A stretch of 32,993 nt of DNA, from contig QKGI01000118.1 of NCBI GenBank assembly GCA_003250475.1, forward strand, positions 1-32,993, given 5' to 3'. Under the pieces are notes generated by a model that had not been told where the DNA came from, made no database searches, and was given only the letters and a program-made list of their open reading frames with translations. The DNA comes from Bacteroidota bacterium. Lineage in GTDB: Bacteria > Bacteroidota > Bacteroidia > Bacteroidales > VadinHA17. This document shows, piece by piece, positions 8,883-18,217 of this stretch. Each line of letters begins with the position of its first letter. Position 1 is the stretch's first letter. Made by a program: the position numbers and the translations under genes.

Positions 8883-9875
8883 TTAATCTTTGTCGAGTTT
8901 ATATTTTGCCACATCCATCCCGAATGAGAGGTTCATTGTTTCAAGAAGCTCATCAAGTTCGGTGAGCGACTTCTTGCCGAAGTTGCGGAACTTAAGGAGG
9001 TCATTCTTGTTGAACTTGACGAGGTCACCCAGGGATTCGACCTCTGCTGCCTTGAGGCAGTTGAGGGCTCTCACTGAGAGATCCAGGTCAACAAGCTTGG
9101 TTTTAAGGAGCTGACGCATGTGGAGTATCTCCTCGTCAAACTCTTCGTTTGCCATCTTGTCTTCATAATCAATGGTGATCTTATCTTCCGAGAAGAGCAT
9201 GAAGTGGTAAATGAGGATCTTGGCGGCCTCTTTAAGTGCATCTTTCGGATGGATGGATCCGTCGGTTGTGATCTCAAGAATAAGTTTTTCGTAGTCAGTC
9301 TTCTGCTCTACCCTGTAATTTTCGATCGAATACTTGACGTTCCTTATCGGGGTGAATATCGAGTCAACGGCTATCACGCCAAATTCTGCTTCAGCCGGCT
9401 GGTTATCCTCTGCCGGAACGTATCCCCTGCCCTTGTTGATGTTGATCTCCACCTGCAGTTTTACATCAGGTTCCATCCTGCAGATGACCAGTTCCGGGTT
9501 CAGTACCTCGAAGCTGCTGAGGGCATTATTAAGGTCGCCAGCTTTGAATACCTCCTGGCCCGATAGTTTGACCATGATTTTTTCGCTATCGACATCCTCA
9601 ACCATTCTCCTGAACCTTACCTGTTTCATGTTCAGGATAATCTCAGTGACATCTTCCATGACTCCTGTTACTGTGGAGAACTCATGGTCAACACCTTCAA
9701 TCTTAATTGCGGTGATGGCAAATCCTTCAAGTGATGACAGAAGGATTCTCCTGAGGGCATTACCCACGGTGATGCCATAGCCTGGTTCAAGAGGGCGGAA
9801 TTCAAACTTTCCGTACTGATCGTCCGCCTCAAGTAGTATTACTTTGTCAGGTTTCTGGAATGCTAATATGGCCAT
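8883..9875 (-). CDS. rpoA: DNA-directed RNA polymerase subunit alpha
   Basis: 330 aa. The N-terminal domain for dimerisation and beta/beta' assembly covers about 1–235 ([14 protein letters not shown] at 38–51 is the conserved assembly segment). A linker leads to the C-terminal domain (about 264–330) with VRALNCLK; R269 corresponds to the UP-element-contacting arginine of E. coli alpha, and [11 protein letters not shown] is the second helix-hairpin-helix part. It lies between rpsD (18-bp gap) and rplQ as in most bacterial alpha operons. ATG start, no Shine-Dalgarno. Confidence 0.98.
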   Translation of the reverse strand: MAILAFQKPDKVILLEADDQYGKFEFRPLEPGYGITVGNALRRILLSSLEGFAITAIKIEGVDHEFSTVTGVMEDVTEIILNMKQVRFRRMVEDVDSEKIMVKLSGQEVFKAGDLNNALSSFEVLNPELVICRMEPDVKLQVEININKGRGYVPAEDNQPAEAEFGVIAVDSIFTPIRNVKYSIENYRVEQKTDYEKLILEITTDGSIHPKDALKEAAKILIYHFMLFSEDKITIDYEDKMANEEFDEEILHMRQLLKTKLVDLDLSVRALNCLKAAEVESLGDLVKFNKNDLLKFRNFGKKSLTELDELLETMNLSFGMDVAKYKLDKD

Positions 9876-9893
9876 ATGAATTGTATTACTTTA

Positions 9894-10502
9894 TTACTTG
9901 GAATATAGTTCAACTATAAGTTGTTCCTTGATATCTTCCGGTATGTCGGATCTCTCAGGTACACTCATGTATTTTCCGGCCATCTGTGTCTCATCCCATT
10001 CCAGCCATGACAGTTTTGATCTGCGGTTGGTGCCCAGGCATTCGACGATTGCTTCGAGTGACTTTGATTTTTCGCGCACACCGATGATATCGCCAGGGCG
10101 AAGGAGGGAAGAGGGGATGTTCACCACGTTTCCGTTAACTGTTATATGACGGTGGGATACGAGCTGCCTGGCTGCCGGTCTTGTAGGGGCAATTCCGAGG
10201 CGGTAAACCACGTTGTCAAGGCGTGACTCAAGCATCTGCAGAAGCACAAGCCCTGTCACTCCGGAGGCAGAAGCCGCTTTTTCAAAGAAGTTGCGGAACT
10301 GGCGCTCAAGAAGACCATAGGTATATTTCACCTTCTGTTTCTCACGCAGCTGCACGCCGTATTCGGATGTCTTTTTTCTCTTTTTGCTCAGACCATGCTG
10401 GCCGGGAGGGAAATTTTTCCTGTCGAGGTATTTGTCAGGGCCGAAAATAGGCTCTCCGAATTTCCTGGCGATTTTTGATCTGGGTCCTGTATATCTTGCC
10501 AT
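9894..10502 (-). CDS. rpsD: Small-subunit ribosomal protein S4 (uS4)
   Basis: 202 aa. Primary binder of the 5' domain of 16S rRNA; in E. coli also the translational repressor of the alpha operon. The start [18 protein letters not shown] and the S4 RNA-binding domain (about 95–155, [14 protein letters not shown] and SHRHITVNG) are clear. It is the zinc-free form, with no N-terminal CxxC cluster. The 43-bp gap after rpsK is the longest inside the cluster and is very A/T-rich, but no classic hairpin is evident in it. Confidence 0.98.
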   Translation of the reverse strand: MARYTGPRSKIARKFGEPIFGPDKYLDRKNFPPGQHGLSKKRKKTSEYGVQLREKQKVKYTYGLLERQFRNFFEKAASASGVTGLVLLQMLESRLDNVVYRLGIAPTRPAARQLVSHRHITVNGNVVNIPSSLLRPGDIIGVREKSKSLEAIVECLGTNRRSKLSWLEWDETQMAGKYMSVPERSDIPEDIKEQLIVELYSK

Positions 10503-10545
10503 TGAATATAATGTTTATCTATTTATACAATATAATATATGCCAT

Positions 10546-10935
10546 TTATACCCTTCTCCTTGACGGCGGGCGGCATCCGTTATGAGGCATAGGTGTAACG
10601 TCAATAATCTCGGTCACCTCAACACCACTGTTGGATATGGCACGGATAGCTGATTCACGGCCTGATCCGGGGCCCTTAACAAAAACTTTCACCTTACGGA
10701 GACCAAGTTCAAAAGCAACCTTAGTGCATTCTTCAGAAGCCATCTGAGCAGCATAGGGAGTGTTCTTCTTCGAACCCTTGAACCCCATCTTGCCAGCTGA
10801 CGCCCATGAGATCACCTGTCCCGAACTGTTTGTAAGGCTGATGATTATATTGTTGAATGAGGAATGAACGTGAGCCTGTCCCACTGGTTCAACCTTTACG
10901 ACCTTCTTCTTTAACGTCCCAGTCTTTTTTGCCAT
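10546..10935 (-). CDS. rpsK: Small-subunit ribosomal protein S11 (uS11)
   Basis: 129 aa. Platform protein that contacts the 3' end region of 16S rRNA and helps shape the mRNA path. Diagnostic segments are [15 protein letters not shown] (22–36), [12 protein letters not shown] (88–99) and the terminal [15 protein letters not shown]. Located 7 bp after rpsM. Confidence 0.98.
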   Translation of the reverse strand: MAKKTGTLKKKVVKVEPVGQAHVHSSFNNIIISLTNSSGQVISWASAGKMGFKGSKKNTPYAAQMASEECTKVAFELGLRKVKVFVKGPGSGRESAIRAISNSGVEVTEIIDVTPMPHNGCRPPSRRRV

Positions 10936-10942
10936 ATGTTAA

Positions 10943-11320
10943 TTATTTAGTAGCTTTTTTCTTGTTAGCAACGGTCTTCTTACGGCCTTTACGGGTACGG
11001 GCGTTATTCTTAGTGCTCTGGCCTCTCACCGGAAGTCCGATACGGTGGCGGATACCGCGATAACAGCCGATATCCATCAGTCGTTTGATATTAAGTTGTG
11101 TCTCGGAGCGAAGTTCCCCTTCAAGCTTGTAGTTCTCGGAAAGGATCTGACGGATAGCATTGATGTTATCGTCATTCCATTCCTCGACCTTCATCTGGCG
11201 GTCAACACCAGCCCTGTCAAGCACTTTCTGTGCAGTGCTCCGTCCGATTCCATAGATATAAGTAAGAGCCACTTCGCCCTGCTTATTCCTTGGTAGGTCT
11301 ACCCCATTTATACGTGCCAT
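10943..11320 (-). CDS. rpsM: Small-subunit ribosomal protein S13 (uS13)
   Basis: 125 aa. Head protein at the subunit interface that contacts P-site tRNA and 50S through bridges. The helix-turn region [13 protein letters not shown] (22–34), the [15 protein letters not shown] segment and the Lys/Arg-rich tail (from RTRKGRKK) are typical. First gene of the alpha portion, 37 bp after rpmJ. AAAGAGG lies very close to its ATG, too near to be a well-placed Shine-Dalgarno. Confidence 0.98.
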   Translation of the reverse strand: MARINGVDLPRNKQGEVALTYIYGIGRSTAQKVLDRAGVDRQMKVEEWNDDNINAIRQILSENYKLEGELRSETQLNIKRLMDIGCYRGIRHRIGLPVRGQSTKNNARTRKGRKKTVANKKKATK

Positions 11321-11357
11321 ATACCTCTTTTAATTTGAAGTGCAAAGTTAATAAATT

Positions 11358-11474
11358 TTATCCCTGCCTCTGCTTGAACTTGGGATTTTTCTTATTTATC
11401 ACATACAGACGCCCATTCCTCCTTACTATCTTGCAGTCGGCCGAGCGTTTTTTTATTGATGCTCTTACTTTCAT
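11358..11474 (-). CDS. rpmJ: Large-subunit ribosomal protein L36 (bL36), zinc-free form
   Basis: 38 aa, easily missed because of its size. Translation runs [19 protein letters not shown] and ends [11 protein letters not shown]. Zinc-binding L36 proteins have three Cys and one His; this one keeps only Cys14 and no histidine, so it is the C-minus form. ATG at 11474 and TAA at 11358–11360, placed between infA (13-bp gap) and rpsM (37-bp gap), which is the usual position. Confidence 0.96.
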   Translation of the reverse strand: MKVRASIKKRSADCKIVRRNGRLYVINKKNPKFKQRQG

Positions 11475-11487
11475 CGCAGTGTTTTTT

Positions 11488-11706
11488 CTATTTGAATCTG
11501 AATGTTATTCTTCCTTTGGTAAGGTCATAAGGCGACATTTCAACCTTCACTTTGTCACCCGGCAGTATTTTGATATAATGCATCCTCATTTTGCCGGAGA
11601 TATGGGCGGTTATGATATGCCCGTTCTCGAGCCTGACTCTGAACATCGCATTTGAAAGTGCCTCGATGATCGTTCCGTCAATCTCTATTGATGGTTGTTT
11701 GGCCAT
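11488..11706 (-). CDS. infA: Translation initiation factor IF-1
   Basis: 72 aa, the standard length. An OB-fold protein that binds the ribosomal A site during initiation. [17 protein letters not shown], the [19 protein letters not shown] segment and [20 protein letters not shown] are characteristic. AAAGAGG lies 7 nt before the ATG and overlaps the end of map, making this one of few genes here with a Shine-Dalgarno-like element. Confidence 0.98.
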   Translation of the reverse strand: MAKQPSIEIDGTIIEALSNAMFRVRLENGHIITAHISGKMRMHYIKILPGDKVKVEMSPYDLTKGRITFRFK

Positions 11707-11710
11707 ATAC

Positions 11711-12487
11711 TTACCTCTTTAGTAATACTTCCTCAATATAATCATATGTTGTGAGCAGATCGGCTTTGCCATCCCTGACCGCAACAGCGTATTCATAATG
11801 TGCCGACGGTTTGCCGTCACCTGTCCTGACTGTCCACCCGTCACTTTCGACGCGTGTATTTTTGGTACCCATGTTGATCATCGGCTCGATGCAGATGACC
11901 AGGTTTCTCTCGAGTCTTGTTCCTGTGCCGCGCTTACCGAAGTTGGGCACTTCCGGTCCTTCGTGCAGGTGTCTGCCCAGCCCGTGACCCACCAGTGTAC
12001 GTACCACAGAGTATCCTCCGCTCTCCGCCTTCACCTGTACTGCATGGGATATGTCTCCCACGCGGTTGCCGGTAACGGCTTCCAGTACTCCTGCCTCAAG
12101 CGAGGCCCTGGTGTACTCCAGGAGGCGCAGTATCTCGGGCTTCACCTCGCCCACCGTGAAGGTGAAGGCGCTGTCACCGTAGAAGCCGTTGAGTATCACC
12201 CCGCAGTCGATCGAGACTATATCGCCCTCACGAAGGGCATAGTCTGAGGGTATCCCATGTACTACCTCGTCATTGACAGATGTGCAGAGTGTGCGGGGGA
12301 AGCCGGCATAGCCCTTGAAGGCAGGCAGTGCACCGTGATCCATGATAAAGGTCTCGGCTATACTGTCAAGCTGGAGTGTTGTCACCCCCGGCCTGATGTG
12401 CCCGGCTACTTCCGCAAGAGTCCTGGAGACAAGCATATTGCTCGCCCTCAATAACTCTACTTCTGCATCCGTCTTAATATAAATCAT
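11711..12487 (-). CDS. map: Methionine aminopeptidase, type I
   Basis: 258 aa from ATG 12487; the frame also opens at TTG 12490, but ATG is preferred. Removes the initiator methionine from nascent proteins. Dinuclear metal ligands are D94 and D105 ([16 protein letters not shown]), H168 ([13 protein letters not shown]), E201 (CIEPMIN) and E232 (HYEYAVAV). H77 in VVHGIP is the substrate-contacting histidine. The residue after E232 is Tyr where E. coli has His. Lacks any N-terminal extension, as in type Ia. Located 17 bp after secY and 4 bp before infA, so it works where nascent chains emerge. Confidence 0.98.
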   Translation of the reverse strand: MIYIKTDAEVELLRASNMLVSRTLAEVAGHIRPGVTTLQLDSIAETFIMDHGALPAFKGYAGFPRTLCTSVNDEVVHGIPSDYALREGDIVSIDCGVILNGFYGDSAFTFTVGEVKPEILRLLEYTRASLEAGVLEAVTGNRVGDISHAVQVKAESGGYSVVRTLVGHGLGRHLHEGPEVPNFGKRGTGTRLERNLVICIEPMINMGTKNTRVESDGWTVRTGDGKPSAHYEYAVAVRDGKADLLTTYDYIEEVLLKR

Positions 12488-12504
12488 CAAAGAACGTACT
12501 GGTC

Positions 12505-13833
12505 TTAAATAGCCGACACGGCTCCGGTCCTGCCCTTGACACGGCCCGATTTCATAAGACCGTCATAGTGGCGCATAAGCAGATGACTCTCTATCTGCTG
12601 CAGAGTATCAAGCACAACGCCCACAAGAATAAGAAGCGAGGTGCCGCCGAAGAACTGTGCGAACTGACCGCTGATGCCGAAATTGACAGCGAAAGCGGGC
12701 AGTATTGCTATTATTGCCAGGAAAATAGAACCGGGAAGGGTTATCCGTGACATGACCGTGTCAAGAAACTCCACCGTTTTGCGCCCTGGTTTGATGCCGG
12801 GAATGAAACCGCCGTTCTTCTTCATATCTTCCGCCATCTGCACCGGGTTTATTGTCACCGCGGTGTAGAAGTATGTAAAGAGTATGATAAGAATCGCCGT
12901 CACCAGGTTATACCAGAACCCGTACATGTTTGTGAATGCCACGACAAAACCGGATCCTGATTCCCTGAATCCTGCAAAGATTACCGGCAGCATCATGATC
13001 GCCTGGGCGAAGATGATAGGCATAACACCTGCTGCGTTCACCTTGAGAGGTATGTACTGCCTTACGCCGCCATACTGTTTGTTGCCCACGATGCGCCGTG
13101 CATACTGTACCGGTATACGGCGTGTGCCCTGCACAAGCAGTACCGAACCCAGTATTACAACAAACAGGAACACTATCTCTATCAGCAGCGCTACAAGTCC
13201 TCCTGCACCGTTGATACGTGTCCCGGCTTCAAACACGAATGCCACCGGGAAGCGGGCTATGATACCCACCATGATTATTAGTGAGATACCGTTGCCGATA
13301 CCTTTATCCGTTATCTTTTCGCCGAGCCACATTACAAATATTGTCCCGGCCGTAAGTATTATCACAGATGAGACCTTGAAGAATGCCCCCTGGAGCACGA
13401 AAGCCGCAGGCGGAAGAATAGCATGCAGGTTGGCGAGGTATGTGGGTGCCTGCAGGATAAGAATACCAACTGTCAGGTACCTGGTATACTGGTTCATCTT
13501 ACGTCTGCCGCTCTCACCCTCCTTCTGCAGTTTCTGGAAGTAGGGGAAGACAATGCCGAGAAGCTGAATGACGATAGATGCCGAGATGTATGGCATGATA
13601 CCCAGGGCAAATATTGATGCCTGCGAGAAAGCACCACCCGAGAACATATCCAGCAGCCCCATGATACCTTTCGAAGTCTGTGTACGCAATCCTTCAAGCA
13701 TTGAGGGGTCAATACCGGGAAGGGTGATATATTTACCCAGACGGTAGAGTGCGACGATAGCAAGAGTATAGAAGATCCTGGCTCTGAGATCTTCGATCTT
13801 GAAGATATTCTTTATGGTCTGTAAAAATTTCAT
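12505..13833 (-). CDS. secY: Preprotein translocase subunit SecY
   Basis: 442 aa, ten predicted membrane spans. Channel-forming subunit of the SecYEG translocon in the inner membrane. Visible landmarks are the N-terminal ARIFYTLAIVALYRLGKYI (first span), the plug region GGAFSQASIFALGIMPYISAS, the cytosolic loop RRIPVQYARRIVGNKQYGG, and NPVQMAEDMKKNGGFIPGI, the conserved basic loop near the C-terminal half. Placed directly after rplO (3-bp gap), as in most spc operons. Confidence 0.98.
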   Translation of the reverse strand: MKFLQTIKNIFKIEDLRARIFYTLAIVALYRLGKYITLPGIDPSMLEGLRTQTSKGIMGLLDMFSGGAFSQASIFALGIMPYISASIVIQLLGIVFPYFQKLQKEGESGRRKMNQYTRYLTVGILILQAPTYLANLHAILPPAAFVLQGAFFKVSSVIILTAGTIFVMWLGEKITDKGIGNGISLIIMVGIIARFPVAFVFEAGTRINGAGGLVALLIEIVFLFVVILGSVLLVQGTRRIPVQYARRIVGNKQYGGVRQYIPLKVNAAGVMPIIFAQAIMMLPVIFAGFRESGSGFVVAFTNMYGFWYNLVTAILIILFTYFYTAVTINPVQMAEDMKKNGGFIPGIKPGRKTVEFLDTVMSRITLPGSIFLAIIAILPAFAVNFGISGQFAQFFGGTSLLILVGVVLDTLQQIESHLLMRHYDGLMKSGRVKGRTGAVSAI

Positions 13834-13836
13834 GCC

Positions 13837-14283
13837 TTACAGTTTAACTGCGGTTCCCTGATTTGCTTCTATTGCTGCCTGGGCAGATTTGCTGAAAGCG
13901 TGGGCATGAACCTCAAGCTTTTTTGTCAGCGTACCTTTACCCAGTATCTTTACCAGAGCATTCTTGTTTACCAGGCCTGCGGTGAGCAGTGTCTGGAAGT
14001 CGATGCGCTCAGTATTCAGTTTTTCGGCAAGTGTCTCGAGAGTGCTAAGGTTGATACCTTTGAACTCAACTCGGTTGATATTCTTGAAGCCCGACTTGGG
14101 GACCCTTCTCTGGAGGGGCATCTGGCCGCCTTCGAAGCCTACCTTCTTGCTGTATCCCGAGCGTGACTTAGCGCCCTTATGGCCGCGTGTGGATGTGCCG
14201 CCGTGGCCTGATCCCTCACCTCGTCCGATGCGCTTTTCTTTTTTCACCGATCCGCGGGCCGGTTTTAAATTGCTTAAATCCAT
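13837..14283 (-). CDS. rplO: Large-subunit ribosomal protein L15 (uL15)
   Basis: 148 aa. A late-assembly 50S protein whose extended N-terminal arm threads between rRNA domains. The arm is Gly/Arg/Lys-rich (KKEKRIGRGEGSGHGGTSTR, from about residue 14), and the C-terminal globular part includes VKILGKGTLTKKLEVHAHAF. ATG at 14283, 28 bp after rpmD. Confidence 0.98.
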   Translation of the reverse strand: MDLSNLKPARGSVKKEKRIGRGEGSGHGGTSTRGHKGAKSRSGYSKKVGFEGGQMPLQRRVPKSGFKNINRVEFKGINLSTLETLAEKLNTERIDFQTLLTAGLVNKNALVKILGKGTLTKKLEVHAHAFSKSAQAAIEANQGTAVKL

Positions 14284-14311
14284 TGCGAAAATATATAATG
14301 CTGTTAATACC

Positions 14312-14491
14312 TTATAGTTTCTCTACCTTAACCAGGTGTTTCAGCTTGTTGACCATACCCATTATCTGTGGTGTATCTTCGTGCTCAACAGTCTGATGCA
14401 TCTTCCTGATACCCAGTGAAGCGAGAATCTTCTTCTGTGATTCGGGCTGTCCTATCTTACTTTTGATCTGGGTTATTCTGACCTTTGCCAT
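14312..14491 (-). CDS. rpmD: Large-subunit ribosomal protein L30 (uL30)
   Basis: 59 aa, short enough to be overlooked. The translation starts MAKVRITQIKSKIG and includes ILASLGIRKMHQTVEHED and the end MVNKLKHLVKVEKL, all characteristic of bacterial L30. ATG at 14491 and TAA at 14312–14314. It sits 15 bp after rpsE and 28 bp before rplO, which is the conserved spc order. Confidence 0.97.
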   Translation of the reverse strand: MAKVRITQIKSKIGQPESQKKILASLGIRKMHQTVEHEDTPQIMGMVNKLKHLVKVEKL

Positions 14492-14506
14492 GATAATGAA
14501 ATATTT

Positions 14507-15022
14507 CTAACCGTTAAACACTTTTTCCAATGTCACTCCCCTGTGGTCTGCCACCGTACTGGCATCACGCAGCTCGAGCAGGGCAGCTATAGTTGCCTTG
14601 ACCAGGTTATGCGGGTTTGACGAGCCCTTTGATTTTGCGAGCACATTCTTTACTCCCACGCTCTCGAGGACGGCACGCATAGCTCCACCGGCCTTGATAC
14701 CTGTTCCTTCGGTTGCGGGCTTGATGAAGACATATGCACCTCCGAACTTGCCGTACTGCTCATGAGGTATGGTACCCCGGTGCACCGGCACCTTGATGAG
14801 GTTCTTCTTGGCATCCTCTATGCCTTTGGCGATGGCGGTAGTGACTTCACTTGCCTTACCCAGTCCGTGGCCCACGATGCCTTTCTCGTCACCAACGACA
14901 ACGATGGCAGAGAAGCTGAATGTACGCCCACCTTTGGTTACTTTAGTTACTCTCTGGATGCTTACCAGCCTGTCGGTAAGTTCAAGATCACTGTTCTTTA
15001 CTCTCTTTATTCCGTATGCCAT
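14507..15022 (-). CDS. rpsE: Small-subunit ribosomal protein S5 (uS5)
   Basis: 171 aa. Lies at the mRNA entry channel and influences decoding accuracy; the spectinomycin-contact loop is near [19 protein letters not shown]. The double-stranded-RNA-binding-like N-domain (about 10–75) and the C-terminal domain with [15 protein letters not shown] are both present. 5 bp after rplR. Confidence 0.98.
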   Translation of the reverse strand: MAYGIKRVKNSDLELTDRLVSIQRVTKVTKGGRTFSFSAIVVVGDEKGIVGHGLGKASEVTTAIAKGIEDAKKNLIKVPVHRGTIPHEQYGKFGGAYVFIKPATEGTGIKAGGAMRAVLESVGVKNVLAKSKGSSNPHNLVKATIAALLELRDASTVADHRGVTLEKVFNG

Positions 15023-15027
15023 ACTGA

Positions 15028-15387
15028 TTAGAATTTTAAGCCGCCTTCGCGTGCTCCGTCAGCTAATGATTTCACTCTGCCATGATACTGGTATCCGCCT
15101 CTGTCAAAGACAACGGCTTCAATGCCTTTCTCCTTGCACACTTCGGCCAGACGTTTGCCCACAAGAACTGCCACCTCGCTCTTCTTCTTCCCGGTAACGG
15201 CGGCAATCTCCTTCTCCCTTGATGAGGCTGATGCCAGGGTAACACCATTAACATCGTCAACAGCCTGGGCGTATATCTGTTTGTTGCTGCGAAACACCGA
15301 AATCCTGGGTTTCCCGGCTGTCCCTTTAATCCGCTTGCGGATTCTCAGTTTGATCTTTTCTCTTTTTTCTATCTTTGATAAAGCCAT
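15028..15387 (-). CDS. rplR: Large-subunit ribosomal protein L18 (uL18)
   Basis: 119 aa. Binds 5S rRNA together with L5 in the central protuberance. The basic N-terminus ([20 protein letters not shown], about 16–35), IYAQAVDD and the C-terminal [20 protein letters not shown] identify it. Located 20 bp after rplF. Confidence 0.98.
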   Translation of the reverse strand: MALSKIEKREKIKLRIRKRIKGTAGKPRISVFRSNKQIYAQAVDDVNGVTLASASSREKEIAAVTGKKKSEVAVLVGKRLAEVCKEKGIEAVVFDRGGYQYHGRVKSLADGAREGGLKF

Positions 15388-15407
15388 GACTTCAATATTT
15401 AATCATG

Positions 15408-15962
15408 TTACACACCAGCCGATTTACCGGCCTTTCTCCTGAGCTGTTCACCCACGAATTTGATACCCTTTCCTTTGTAAGGTTCGGGCGGACGCAGTGA
15501 TCTTATCTTGGCTGCGACGTGACCGATGAGCTGTTTGTCGATACTTGAGAGGGTAATGACCGGGTTGCTTCTTTTCTCTGTTTTGGTCTCCACCTTGATC
15601 TCCTGCGGCAGTTCCATGATAATATCATGCGAATAACCGAGGCTCATTTCAAGACGCTGACCGTTGGCTTCAGCACGGTAGCCTACGCCGACGAGCTCAA
15701 GGTCCTTCCTGTAGCCTACAGAAACACCCACCACCATGTTGGCAATGAGAGCCCTGTAAAGACCATGAAGCGACTTGAGACGCTTTTCGTCATTCGGCCT
15801 GGAAAGTATTATTTCATTATTCTCAACCTCCACTTTGATATCACTGTCCACCTTCTGTGACAGGGTTCCCAGGGGGCCTTTAACACTGACCATGTTGTCA
15901 TCATCAACAGTGACGCTGACACCTGATGGCAGGTTTACAGGTAATTTTCCTATTCGTGACAT
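15408..15962 (-). CDS. rplF: Large-subunit ribosomal protein L6 (uL6)
   Basis: 184 aa with the two repeated L6 domains, about 1–80 and 82–184. It lies near the factor-binding (sarcin-ricin) region of the 50S subunit. SRIGKLPVNLPSGV at the start and PEPYKGKGIKFVGEQLRRKAG at the end are diagnostic. Its ATG is preceded by AGGAGGAGG at a 4-nt spacing, by far the strongest Shine-Dalgarno element in the cluster and odd for this phylum. Confidence 0.98.
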   Translation of the reverse strand: MSRIGKLPVNLPSGVSVTVDDDNMVSVKGPLGTLSQKVDSDIKVEVENNEIILSRPNDEKRLKSLHGLYRALIANMVVGVSVGYRKDLELVGVGYRAEANGQRLEMSLGYSHDIIMELPQEIKVETKTEKRSNPVITLSSIDKQLIGHVAAKIRSLRPPEPYKGKGIKFVGEQLRRKAGKSAGV

Positions 15963-15966
15963 TTAA

Positions 15967-15975
15967 CCTCCTCCT
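15967..15975 (-). promoter_or_regulatory. Strong Shine-Dalgarno element of rplF
   Basis: On the minus strand AGGAGGAGG is followed by TTAA and the ATG of rplF. It lies entirely within the 15-bp rpsH–rplF gap, so it is not constrained by coding. Most starts in this cluster have no such element. Confidence 0.8.
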
Positions 15976-15977
15976 GT

Positions 15978-16373
15978 TTAATAAACATAACATATAACTT
16001 CACCCCCGACATTTTCTTTCACTGCCTCTTTTTCGGTCATCAGACCATGTGAGGTGGAGAGAATTGCTATACCGAGTCCGTTAAGAACTCTCGGGAGTTC
16101 ATCTACACCAGCGTATTTTCTGAGGCCGGGACGGCTCACTCTCTGTATCGACTTGATAGCAGGCAGCTTGGTCTTTGGATGATACTTGAGGGCTATCTTG
16201 ATCCTGCCCTGCAGGTTGTCATCAATGAACTTATAGCTGAGGATATATCCTTTATCATACAATATCCTTGTGATATCCCTTGTCAGACCGGAAGCCGGTG
16301 TCTCAACCACTTTATGTCCGGCTTTGATGGCATTCCTTACCCTGGTAAGAAAATCTGCAATTGGATCTGTCAT
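15978..16373 (-). CDS. rpsH: Small-subunit ribosomal protein S8 (uS8)
   Basis: 131 aa. Binds the central domain of 16S rRNA (helix 21); in E. coli it also represses translation of the spc operon mRNA. MTDPIADFLTRVRNA and the C-terminal GLGIAILSTSHGLMTEKEA with GGEVICYVY are typical. The 39-bp gap after rpsN is one of the larger gaps of the cluster, but I do not see a convincing S8-site mimic in it. Confidence 0.98.
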   Translation of the reverse strand: MTDPIADFLTRVRNAIKAGHKVVETPASGLTRDITRILYDKGYILSYKFIDDNLQGRIKIALKYHPKTKLPAIKSIQRVSRPGLRKYAGVDELPRVLNGLGIAILSTSHGLMTEKEAVKENVGGEVICYVY

Positions 16374-16412
16374 CTTCTATATCGATTAATTGTTTATATC
16401 TCTGTCGGGTTA

Positions 16413-16682
16413 TTACCAGCTTGCTTTTCTTACGCCGGGGATAAGGCCCTGTGATGCCATCTCCCTGAAGGTAATCCTGCTGATGCCAAACTGTCTCATG
16501 TAACCTCTTGGCCTGCCGGTTATCTTACACCTGTTGCGCTGTCTTATAGGATTTGAGTTGCGCGGCAGGGTGCTCATTGCAATATAGTTACCTTCTGCTT
16601 TGAGAGCTGCTCTCCTGGTGGCGTACCTTTTGGCAAGTTTTGCGCGTTTGACTTCGCGGGCTTTCATTGATTCCTTAGCCAT
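16413..16682 (-). CDS. rpsN: Small-subunit ribosomal protein S14 (uS14), zinc-free form
   Basis: 89 aa, the long C-minus type without the CxxC…CxxC zinc ribbon; only one Cys, in [12 protein letters not shown]. It belongs to the 30S head. The C-terminal half [19 protein letters not shown] is strongly conserved. 12 bp after rplE. Confidence 0.98.
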   Translation of the reverse strand: MAKESMKAREVKRAKLAKRYATRRAALKAEGNYIAMSTLPRNSNPIRQRNRCKITGRPRGYMRQFGISRITFREMASQGLIPGVRKASW

Positions 16683-16694
16683 ATTCCGATCTGT

Positions 16695-17240
16695 TTACTT
16701 GTTTTTAAAGGGAATTCCGAATTCTTTTAGCAGGGCATATGCCTCTTCGTCACTCTTTGCTGTGGTGACAAACGTAATCTGCAGTCCCATGATCTTGGCA
16801 ATCTTGTCAATATCAATTTCCGGGAAGATTATCTGCTCAGTGATACCGAGGGTATAGTTCCCGCGGCCGTCAAGCCTTGCACCCACACCTTTGAAGTCGC
16901 GTATGCGTGGCAGAGCCACCGAGATAAGCCTCTCGAGAAACTCATACATACGGTCCTGGCGCAGTGTCACCATGACGCCTATAGGCATTGCTTTCCTGAG
17001 CTTGAAGTTTGATATGTCCTTCTTTGAGATAGTCTGTACCGCCTTTTGTCCGGCGATGTCACTGACCTCTTTCTGTCCGGTCTCAAGCAGCTTTTTGTCA
17101 GCAATGGCCTGGCCCAGTCCCTGGTTGATAACAATCTTTTCAAGCCTGGGCACCTGCATCACACTGGTGTAATTAAATTGCTTGATGAGTGCAGGTGTGA
17201 TCTCACTCCTATATTTTGTCTTTAAGGCAGGCGTATACAT
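16695..17240 (-). CDS. rplE: Large-subunit ribosomal protein L5 (uL5)
   Basis: 181 aa. Binds 5S rRNA and touches P-site tRNA in the central protuberance. [32 protein letters not shown] and [15 protein letters not shown] are family landmarks. Its ATG overlaps the rplX stop as TAATG, so the two are likely translationally coupled, and AGGAGAGGAG (17249–17258, inside rplX) lies 8 nt upstream. Confidence 0.98.
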   Translation of the reverse strand: MYTPALKTKYRSEITPALIKQFNYTSVMQVPRLEKIVINQGLGQAIADKKLLETGQKEVSDIAGQKAVQTISKKDISNFKLRKAMPIGVMVTLRQDRMYEFLERLISVALPRIRDFKGVGARLDGRGNYTLGITEQIIFPEIDIDKIAKIMGLQITFVTTAKSDEEAYALLKEFGIPFKNK

Positions 17241-17563
17241 TACTTGATCTCCTCTCCTGATTTTTTGGCATAACGCACTAGTTTGTTCTTGTCATTCAGT
17301 CTGCGGCCCACGCGTGTCGGTTTACCGCTGGCAGGGTCAATGACCATAAGGTTGGAAAGATGGACGGGAGCTTCCTTCTTGATGATGCCTCCCTGGGGTG
17401 CCTTGGCGTTGGGTTTGGTATGCTTTGATACCATGTTGACTCCTTCTACCAGGGCCTTGTTCTTATCCCTGCTAACCTCAAGGACACGGCCTTTCTGTCC
17501 TTTGGATTCACCTGCTATCACAGCTACGGTGTCTCCCTTTTTAATGTGTAATTTCTTCTGCAT
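17240..17563 (-). CDS. rplX: Large-subunit ribosomal protein L24 (uL24)
   Basis: 107 aa. One of the first proteins to join 50S assembly and later near the exit tunnel. The KOW motif is at about residues 6–36 ([20 protein letters not shown]). The rest is basic with [19 protein letters not shown]. 18 bp after rplN; stop overlaps rplE. Confidence 0.98.
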   Translation of the reverse strand: MQKKLHIKKGDTVAVIAGESKGQKGRVLEVSRDKNKALVEGVNMVSKHTKPNAKAPQGGIIKKEAPVHLSNLMVIDPASGKPTRVGRRLNDKNKLVRYAKKSGEEIK

Positions 17564-17581
17564 CGGGTGTCAGTTTAAATA

Positions 17582-17947
17582 TTATAACACTTCAGGTGCA
17601 AGTGAGACGATCTTCATGTATTTGTCGCGCAGTTCCCTGGCAACAGGGCCGAAGATACGTGTGCCCCTGACCTCATCCTGGTTTGTAAGGAGCACCACGG
17701 CATTGTCGTCAAAGCGGATATAGGAACCATCAGCGCGGCGTATCTCCTTCCTGGTCCTGACAACAACGGCCTTGCTTACCGATCCTTTTTTTGCTTCACC
17801 TGAGGGCAGAGCGCTTTTTACGGAGACGACAATCTTGTCACCCACGCTTGCGTACCTCTTCTTGCTTCCGCCGAGCACCCTGATGCAAAGAACCTCCTTG
17901 GCACCTGTGTTATCGGCAACAGTCAACCTGCTTTCCTGCTGTATCAT
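17582..17947 (-). CDS. rplN: Large-subunit ribosomal protein L14 (uL14)
   Basis: 121 aa, near the usual length (E. coli 123). A five-stranded barrel that forms intersubunit bridges and is the docking site of the silencing factor Rsf[19 protein letters not shown] at the start and [19 protein letters not shown] near the end are diagnostic. Only 2 bp after rpsQ. Confidence 0.98.
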   Translation of the reverse strand: MIQQESRLTVADNTGAKEVLCIRVLGGSKKRYASVGDKIVVSVKSALPSGEAKKGSVSKAVVVRTRKEIRRADGSYIRFDDNAVVLLTNQDEVRGTRIFGPVARELRDKYMKIVSLAPEVL

Positions 17948-17949
17948 AA

Positions 17950-18207
17950 TTACTTAGCTCTTTCAATTATTTCCACCAATCTCCAGGCTTTATTCTTGCT
18001 GAGAGGCCTGGTCTCCATTACGCGTACCGTATCACCAATGTTGCAGGTGTTCTCTTCATCGTGAGCCATGAGCTTCTTCGTCTTGTTAACGAATTTGCCA
18101 TAGATCGGATGCTTGACCTTTCTGCGGATGGCAACGACAATAGATTTGTCCATCTTGTTGCTGACGACAACACCTATACGCTCTTTTCTAAGATTCCTTT
18201 CTTCCAT
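17950..18207 (-). CDS. rpsQ: Small-subunit ribosomal protein S17 (uS17)
   Basis: 85 aa from the ATG at 18207. An upstream in-frame ATG (18234) would add nine residues and overlap rpmC by 17 bp; the shorter form matches the known N-terminus pattern [17 protein letters not shown]-fold protein of the 16S 5' domain. [19 protein letters not shown] and [16 protein letters not shown] identify it. 10 bp after rpmC. Confidence 0.96.
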   Translation of the reverse strand: MEERNLRKERIGVVVSNKMDKSIVVAIRRKVKHPIYGKFVNKTKKLMAHDEENTCNIGDTVRVMETRPLSKNKAWRLVEIIERAK

Positions 18208-18217
18208 GCTGATACGG

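Noticed and set aside
12884-13543. 219-residue frame antisense to secY
   Set aside because: Shadow of secY; the Thr/Pro/Ile-rich translation has no family features.
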